64,000 nt of DNA, taken from assembly GCF_014203555.1 (NCBI RefSeq), contig NZ_JACHJH010000001.1, positions 233,973 through 297,972 of the forward strand, given 5' to 3'. This DNA is from Streptomyces olivoverticillatus (GTDB lineage Bacteria; Actinomycetota; Actinomycetes; Streptomycetales; Streptomycetaceae). Shown here piece by piece: positions 61,878 to 64,000 of this stretch. The position numbers and the translations under genes are program-made. Positions within the stretch are counted from its first letter, which is position 1. The number at the start of each line of letters is the position of its first letter. The notes under the pieces were generated by a model. The model was not told the DNA's origin. It made no database searches and saw nothing but the letters and a program-made list of their open reading frames with translations.

Positions 61878-63038
61878 ATGATCGAGGCAGTCGGCCTGAC
61901 AAAGCGCTACGGCGCCAAGACGGCCGTGCACAACTTGACCTTCCAGGTGCGGCCCGGCGCCGTCACCGGCTTCCTGGGCCCGAACGGCTCGGGCAAGTCG
62001 ACGACGATGCGGATGATCCTCGGCCTGGACCGGCCGACCTCCGGATACGTGACGGTCGGCGGCCGGCCCTTCCACCAGCTGCCCAACGCCCCCCGCCAGG
62101 TCGGTGCGCTGCTCGACGCCAAGGCGGTGCACGGCGGCCGCAGCGCCCGGCTGCACCTGCTCTCGCTCGCCCAGCTCTCCGGCATCCCGGCAAGCCGGGT
62201 CGACGAGGTGCTCGGGGTCGTCGGCCTGCAGGACGTGGCCCGGAAGCGCTCCAAGGGCTTCTCCCTGGGCATGGGCCAGCGCCTGGGCATCGCGGCGGCG
62301 CTGCTCGGCGACCCGCAGGTGCTGCTCTTCGACGAGCCGGTCAACGGCCTCGACCCCGAGGGCATCCTCTGGGTCCGCAATCTGATGAAGCGGCTGGCGG
62401 CCGAGGGCCGGACGGTCTTCGTCTCCTCGCACCTGATGAGCGAGATGGCGCTGACCGCCGACCACCTCATCGTCATCGGCCGCGGCCAGCTGATGGCCGA
62501 CATGAGCGTCAAGGACTTCATCTCCGCGAACTCCGCGGACTTCGCCCGCGTCCGCACGCCCGACGGCGAGCCGGAGCAGCGCGAGAAGCTCACGGCCGCG
62601 CTGGTCGAGGCGGGTGGCCGGGTGCTGCCCGAGCAGGACGGCGGAATGCGGGTGACGGGCCTGCCTCTGCCCCGCATCAGCGACGTCGCGCACGGCGCGG
62701 ACGTGCGCCTGTGGGAGCTCTCCCCCCACCAGGCCTCGCTGGAAGAGGCGTACATGCGGATGACGCAGGGCGCCGTCGACTACCGCTCGACCGACGACCA
62801 GCGCGCCGGATTCCAGCCGCCCGCCCCGGCGTTCGGCCACCAGATGCCCGCGATGCCGCAGATGCCGCAGCAGGGCTGGCAGGAGACGGCCTACCCGGTC
62901 CTGGAGGGCGAGCGCCCCAACCCCTACGCCCAGCCCGTCGCCGCCGCGCCGGCCGCCCCGCCCGTGCCGCCGAGCGCGCCCGCATCCGTACCCGCCCCCG
63001 CCGATCTGACCAAGCGCGACAGCGAGGACGCCCGATGA
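61878..63038 (+). CDS. ABC-2 type transporter ATPase, copy 2
   Basis: About 386 residues, close paralogue of the ATPase at 59124 over the first 310. Walker A is GPNGSGKST, the signature FSLGMGQRLG, Walker B VLLFDEPVNGLDPEG. After residue 310 a Pro/Gln/Met-rich tail (about 75 residues, MPAMPQMPQQGWQ) is added. It has its own upstream region with CGTCAA and TACCCT as a weak promoter and GGCGGAGA as ribosome site. Overlaps the permease gene by four bases. Confidence 0.95.
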   Translation: MIEAVGLTKRYGAKTAVHNLTFQVRPGAVTGFLGPNGSGKSTTMRMILGLDRPTSGYVTVGGRPFHQLPNAPRQVGALLDAKAVHGGRSARLHLLSLAQLSGIPASRVDEVLGVVGLQDVARKRSKGFSLGMGQRLGIAAALLGDPQVLLFDEPVNGLDPEGILWVRNLMKRLAAEGRTVFVSSHLMSEMALTADHLIVIGRGQLMADMSVKDFISANSADFARVRTPDGEPEQREKLTAALVEAGGRVLPEQDGGMRVTGLPLPRISDVAHGADVRLWELSPHQASLEEAYMRMTQGAVDYRSTDDQRAGFQPPAPAFGHQMPAMPQMPQQGWQETAYPVLEGERPNPYAQPVAAAPAAPPVPPSAPASVPAPADLTKRDSEDAR

Positions 63039-63937
63039 CCACCCCGCAGCAGCACCCCGCGCCCCCGCAGCAGGCTCCCCAGTTCCCGCCGCAGGGCCAG
63101 CCGCAGGGCTACTGGCCCGGCCAGGCGCCCGCGGGCGGCTACGTCTCGCCGATCCCGGTCCGCAAGGCCACCCTCGGCGGCGCCATCGCCTCCGAGTGGA
63201 CGAAGATCCGGTCCGTCCGGTCCACGATGTGGACGCTCGGCGTCATGGTCACCCTGGTCCTGGGCATCGGGCTGCTGGCCGGCGCGGTCGTCAGCGGCTC
63301 GGCCCACACCGGGGAAAAGCCCGACACGCCGCTGCTCATCCTCGGCTTCTACGGCGTGCTGCTCGGCACGATCTGCGTGATCACGCTGGGCGTGCTGACG
63401 ATCTCCACCGAGTACGGCACCGGCCTGATCCGCACCACGCTGACCGCCTGCCCGGACCGGGGCCGGGTGCTGACGGCCAAGGCGATCGTCTTCTTCCTGC
63501 TGGTCTTCGGCATCACCCTGGTCTGCACCACGCTCGTCTCCATCGTCGACTCGATGCTGGTGGGCGACCTGGTGGCGCACGCCCCGAGCGGCACGGAGTG
63601 GCTCAAGGCGACGGTCGGCGTGAGCCTCTACCTGGCGCTGCTGGGCCTGCTGGCGCTCGCGGTGGGCACGCTGCTGCGGCACTCGGCCGGGGCGATCACG
63701 GTGATGCTGGGCGTGATGCTGCTGCCGCTGGTCCTGGCGATGTTCATGTTCAGCTCCAGCCTCGCGGACGTCCGGCAGGCCATGCTGGTCTACTCGGTGC
63801 CCAACCAGCTGGCCGTGCTCTACAGCTCCGGCGCCTCCAACGGCATCTCCGGCTGGACGCCGCTGTGGATCATGCTGGGCCTGGCCGCGGCCGGGCTGCT
63901 GGGCGCCTACGCCTCGCTGGTGCAGCGGGATTCGTAG
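63035..63937 (+). CDS. ABC-2 type transporter permease, copy 2
   Basis: About 300 residues. A Pro/Gln-rich N-terminal tail (about 40 residues, like the tail of its ATPase) precedes ASEWTKIRSVRSTMWTLGV and six membrane segments. The landmark loop ISTEYGTGLIRTTLTACPDRG is shared with copy 1. The ATGA overlap with the ATPase gene gives coupling. Nothing further is seen from 63938 to the window end. Confidence 0.93.
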   Translation: MTTPQQHPAPPQQAPQFPPQGQPQGYWPGQAPAGGYVSPIPVRKATLGGAIASEWTKIRSVRSTMWTLGVMVTLVLGIGLLAGAVVSGSAHTGEKPDTPLLILGFYGVLLGTICVITLGVLTISTEYGTGLIRTTLTACPDRGRVLTAKAIVFFLLVFGITLVCTTLVSIVDSMLVGDLVAHAPSGTEWLKATVGVSLYLALLGLLALAVGTLLRHSAGAITVMLGVMLLPLVLAMFMFSSSLADVRQAMLVYSVPNQLAVLYSSGASNGISGWTPLWIMLGLAAAGLLGAYASLVQRDS

Positions 63938-64000
63938 CCGCCGGGCGCAAAGGACCACCGAAGGCCGCGAGTTCGTCAGTACCGCGGCGCATTGCGAGAC

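Overview
The window is high-GC DNA from a filamentous actinomycete, almost certainly a Streptomyces. It carries the adjacent cytoskeletal genes scy and filP, three examples of DUF397 proteins next to XRE-type regulators, GTG/TTG starts with GGAGG ribosome sites, several leaderless starts, and a gene order (glgB ... pfkA-pta-ackA-pyk ... icmA ... meaB-thiolase-mce-scy-filP) that I recall from the core chromosome of streptomycetes. No rRNA, tRNA, CRISPR array or intact insertion sequence was seen.

Layout. 1-10903: the end of glycogen branching enzyme, a drug-efflux MFS gene with a divergent TetR gene and paired operators, a dicarboxylate transporter (dctA) divergent from a DcuS/DcuR-like two-component system with a Crp-like site between them, then a sugar-binding lipoprotein and the first membrane permease of an ABC importer. 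10904-24927: an accessory block. It holds a PLAT-repeat protein, a serine beta-lactamase-fold protein, an F420-type oxidoreductase, a gene-poor decayed stretch with an ABC-exporter remnant, a kinase-like protein with AT-richer codons, an aldo/keto-reductase-like remnant, an ATPase/XRE/double-DUF397 regulatory module, a regulator/unknown/methyltransferase/MFS cassette flanked by 61-bp direct repeats, a two-domain VOC protein and a CBS protein. 24928-25788: a MalG-type permease, probably the missing second permease of the importer at 8691-10903, so the block appears to split that operon.

25977-35551: a MacB/LolD-type ATPase with an FtsX-type permease, then phosphofructokinase and, divergently, phosphate acetyltransferase, acetate kinase and pyruvate kinase, a node of central carbon and acetyl-phosphate metabolism. 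35632-41472: a three-gene operon of unknown exported or membrane proteins (Pro/Ser-rich secreted protein, DUF6114, DUF6230), a thioredoxin-TPR chaperone divergent from a TetR gene, and an XRE-DUF397 pair. 41583-52765: a Tat-exported phosphoesterase, isobutyryl-CoA mutase large subunit, two DUF3817 membrane proteins, two MarR regulators, a thiamine-binding-type protein, three consecutive AIM24-family genes, and acyl-CoA genes (meaB, acetyl-CoA acetyltransferase, methylmalonyl-CoA epimerase). 52927-58975: Scy, unusually long here, and FilP, the coiled-coil scaffold of polar growth. 59124-63937: two paralogous ABC ATPase/permease pairs separated by a gamma-glutamylcyclotransferase-like gene.

The best candidates for something undescribed are the repeat-flanked cassette at 18743-23370, the triple AIM24 operon with three phased 11-bp repeats before a leaderless promoter, and the secreted Pro/Ser-rich/DUF6114/DUF6230 operon.
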